Assembly (NCBI GenBank): GCA_900759225.1
Contig: CAAEUM010000162.1
Span: forward strand, 1 to 6,870
From: Lachnospiraceae bacterium
GTDB lineage: Bacteria > Bacillota > Clostridia > Lachnospirales > Lachnospiraceae
DNA: 6,870 nucleotides
Direction of reading: 5' to 3'
In this document: one piece after another, positions 5,392-6,870 of the stretch
Layout of the letters: each line of letters opens with the position of its first letter
How positions within the stretch are numbered: position 1 is the stretch's first letter
Position numbers and translations under genes: made by a program
The notes under the pieces: generated by a model
Database searches by the model: none
Told to the model about the DNA's origin: nothing
What the model saw: only the letters and a program-made list of their open reading frames with translations

Positions 5392-6750
5392 ATGAACAGC
5401 AGCAGCTTGTATTTAAAAACCTCGCCCTTAAAACTGTTTTTTACAGCGGCGATTCCGGGAGCCATCAGTATGCTGGCAGGTTCCCTTTATGGTCTGTTTG
5501 ACGGGATCTTTATTGGACGGATCCTTGGTGAGACGGCTTTTGCAGCCATTAACCTTGCATTCCCCTTTGTGGCAATTAACTTTTCACTGGCGGACCTGAT
5601 CGGTGTTGGCTCTTCGGTACCGATCTCTATTTATCTTGGAAAGAAAGACAGCAAAGAGGCCAATATTTATTTTACCTGCGCCTGTATTATGATCGTGCTT
5701 ACAGGAATCCTTATGGGTACCTTTCTTTATACGGCAGCTCCCTGGCTTCTTGGCCTCATGGGGGCAGAGGGAGAGCTGGAAGCGCTGGCGATCCGTTATG
5801 TGCGGGTGTATGCCCTGTTTTCCCCGGTGACGACCATTGTGTTTGCAGTGGATAACTTCCTGAGGATCTGCGGAAAGATAAAGACCAGCATGATGTTAAA
5901 TATTGTAATGTCTGTCGTGACGGTGGTGCTGGAATTTGTATTTCTGTCAGTGCTTGATATGGGAATCGGCGGTGCAGCCCTGGCAGCCTGCAGCGTTATG
6001 TTTGCAGGAGCGTTGTTTGCTCTGTATCCTTTCTTTCGGGGAAAGCTGCAGCTGCGCTTTTGCAGGCCCAAGTTCAGCCTGAAGCGGATACGCCAGATCA
6101 TTTCCAGCGGAAGCCCTACCTTTTTAAGCAACATGGCAGGACGGATCATGGCCATTGTCTTAAATACCATCCTGCTTCGCATGGGGGGGCAGGACGCAGT
6201 TTCCGTTTACGGTGTGTTGATGTATGTGGCGGATGTTTTCCAGCCTATTCTTTACGGTATCTGTGACTCCCTGCAGCCTGCCATTGGTTATAACTACGGT
6301 GCAGGCCAGTTCCACCGGGTAAAGAGCATTGAGCGGTGCTGCCTCACTGCAAGCGGGATTGTTTCTGTGGGGGCGGCCCTTGCAATGTTTTTGTTCCCAA
6401 GGGAGATCACAACCCTGTTTATTAAGGATGGGGCAGAGCATTTTATGCTCATGTCAGCCCAGGCGCTGCAGATTTTCTGCTTTACCTATGTGACCCGGTG
6501 GTTTGGTTTTGGAATCCAGAGCTACCTGATCGCGCTGGATAAGCCGGTACCGGCATCCCTTCTGTCTGTGTCAAATGCCTTTGTATTTCCGCTGGTGCTG
6601 ATCGCACTGCTGTGGCCTCTTGGCTTAAACGGCATCTGGCTTAACTTTCCGGTTACCTCAGCCCTTGTTTCCCTGATGGCGGCAATGATCTTGCTTTGCA
6701 TCCAGAAACAGATGTTTTCCGGGCAGGACGGCCCTAAGGGGGAAGCATAA
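5392..6750 (+). CDS. MATE-family multidrug/cation antiporter, MepA-like
   Basis: A 452-residue polytopic membrane exporter, the normal length for MATE proteins with 12 helices. These pumps expel cationic drugs, dyes or metabolites in exchange for Na+ or H+. Two homologous halves are visible. The first begins near IPGAISMLAGSLYGLFDGIFIG (residues 21-42). The second begins after a basic cytoplasmic loop (about 215-240) with GSPTFLSNMAGRIMAIVLN. The motif QPAIGYNYGAG, with Gly299-Tyr-Asn-Tyr-Gly303, is typical of the second half, and VGSSVPISIYLGKKD is its partner in the first half. The frame is intact from ATG to TAA, with no sign of truncation. The gene stands alone between the upstream terminator and the window end, under a consensus promoter with a paired operator. 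That suggests substrate-induced expression like other MATE pumps controlled by MarR-type repressors (for example MepR with MepA in Staphylococcus). Substrate and coupling ion cannot be read from the sequence. Confidence 0.93.
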   Translation: MNSSSLYLKTSPLKLFFTAAIPGAISMLAGSLYGLFDGIFIGRILGETAFAAINLAFPFVAINFSLADLIGVGSSVPISIYLGKKDSKEANIYFTCACIMIVLTGILMGTFLYTAAPWLLGLMGAEGELEALAIRYVRVYALFSPVTTIVFAVDNFLRICGKIKTSMMLNIVMSVVTVVLEFVFLSVLDMGIGGAALAACSVMFAGALFALYPFFRGKLQLRFCRPKFSLKRIRQIISSGSPTFLSNMAGRIMAIVLNTILLRMGGQDAVSVYGVLMYVADVFQPILYGICDSLQPAIGYNYGAGQFHRVKSIERCCLTASGIVSVGAALAMFLFPREITTLFIKDGAEHFMLMSAQALQIFCFTYVTRWFGFGIQSYLIALDKPVPASLLSVSNAFVFPLVLIALLWPLGLNGIWLNFPVTSALVSLMAAMILLCIQKQMFSGQDGPKGEA

Positions 6751-6806
6751 AGAACAGTGATCGGATACGAAGAACTTGTAACAGACAATATGTAATGACC
6801 TCCAAT

Positions 6807-6835
6807 TTGTAGTTTCGTGGATTTACCTGTATACT
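6807..6835 (+). promoter_or_regulatory. Possible promoter for a gene beyond the window
   Basis: TTGTAG (6807-6812, 4 of 6) and TATACT (6830-6835, 5 of 6) are 17 bases apart. No start codon with a ribosome binding site follows before the window ends, and no terminator is visible after the MATE gene. The call rests on the hexamers alone. Confidence 0.4.
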
Positions 6836-6870
6836 ATAGATTGGAACAAATCAAAGGTAACAGGGATTAC

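Noticed and set aside
5796..6182. Long minus-strand open frame within the MATE gene (128 codons)
   Set aside because: It lies antisense to a complete, recognisable gene, has no ribosome binding site I can support and shows no family motif; other antisense frames in the window are similar shadows.

Overview
The window reads as a stretch of chromosome from a Gram-positive, low-to-mid GC anaerobe, most likely a Lachnospiraceae / Clostridium cluster XIVa member. This is inferred from strong AGGAGG-type ribosome binding sites, lipoprotein signal peptides followed by Glu/Thr/Ala-rich linkers, sigma-A type promoters, intrinsic terminators and the protein families present. No sequence search could be run, so the taxonomy is an inference. 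All genes lie on the plus strand. There is no RNA gene, insertion sequence, CRISPR array or phage gene that I can support, and no gap without a gene exceeds 300 bases.

Region 1 (1-1905) is the end of a pyrimidine-related unit. It holds a 5'-truncated dihydroorotase gene (pyrC) whose last 20 bases overlap the start of a YjjG-type HAD phosphatase gene, and a strong intrinsic terminator follows. De novo pyrimidine synthesis is thus coupled to a nucleotide phosphatase of a family known to act on (non-canonical) pyrimidine nucleotides.

Region 2 (1916-4394) is a complete polar amino acid ABC importer. It has its own extended -10 promoter, a lipid-anchored solute-binding protein, a HisM-type permease and a GlnQ/HisP-type ATPase. 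A GC-rich hairpin sits between the binding-protein gene and the permease gene and probably makes the binding protein more abundant than the membrane parts. A single permease gene implies a permease homodimer.

Region 3 (4395-5231) carries one small lipoprotein gene of unknown function. Its mature part looks like two copies of the same short beta-rich unit. A TATAAT-like promoter element may precede it, and a hairpin terminator follows.

Region 4 (5232-6870) carries a MATE-family multidrug efflux gene under a perfect consensus promoter (TTGACA, 17 bp, TATAAT). Two copies of a 13-bp sequence in inverted orientation bracket the -10 box. This looks like a repressed, inducible drug-efflux promoter, and it is the most interesting regulatory signal in the window. 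A cluster of AACNGTT motifs lies just upstream of it. The last 120 bases hold no gene start I can support but contain a possible promoter for a gene beyond the window.

Overall these are recognisable families in an ordinary chromosomal context. I found no convincing new system; the points worth checking are the dual operator, the intra-operon hairpin and the repeat lipoprotein.
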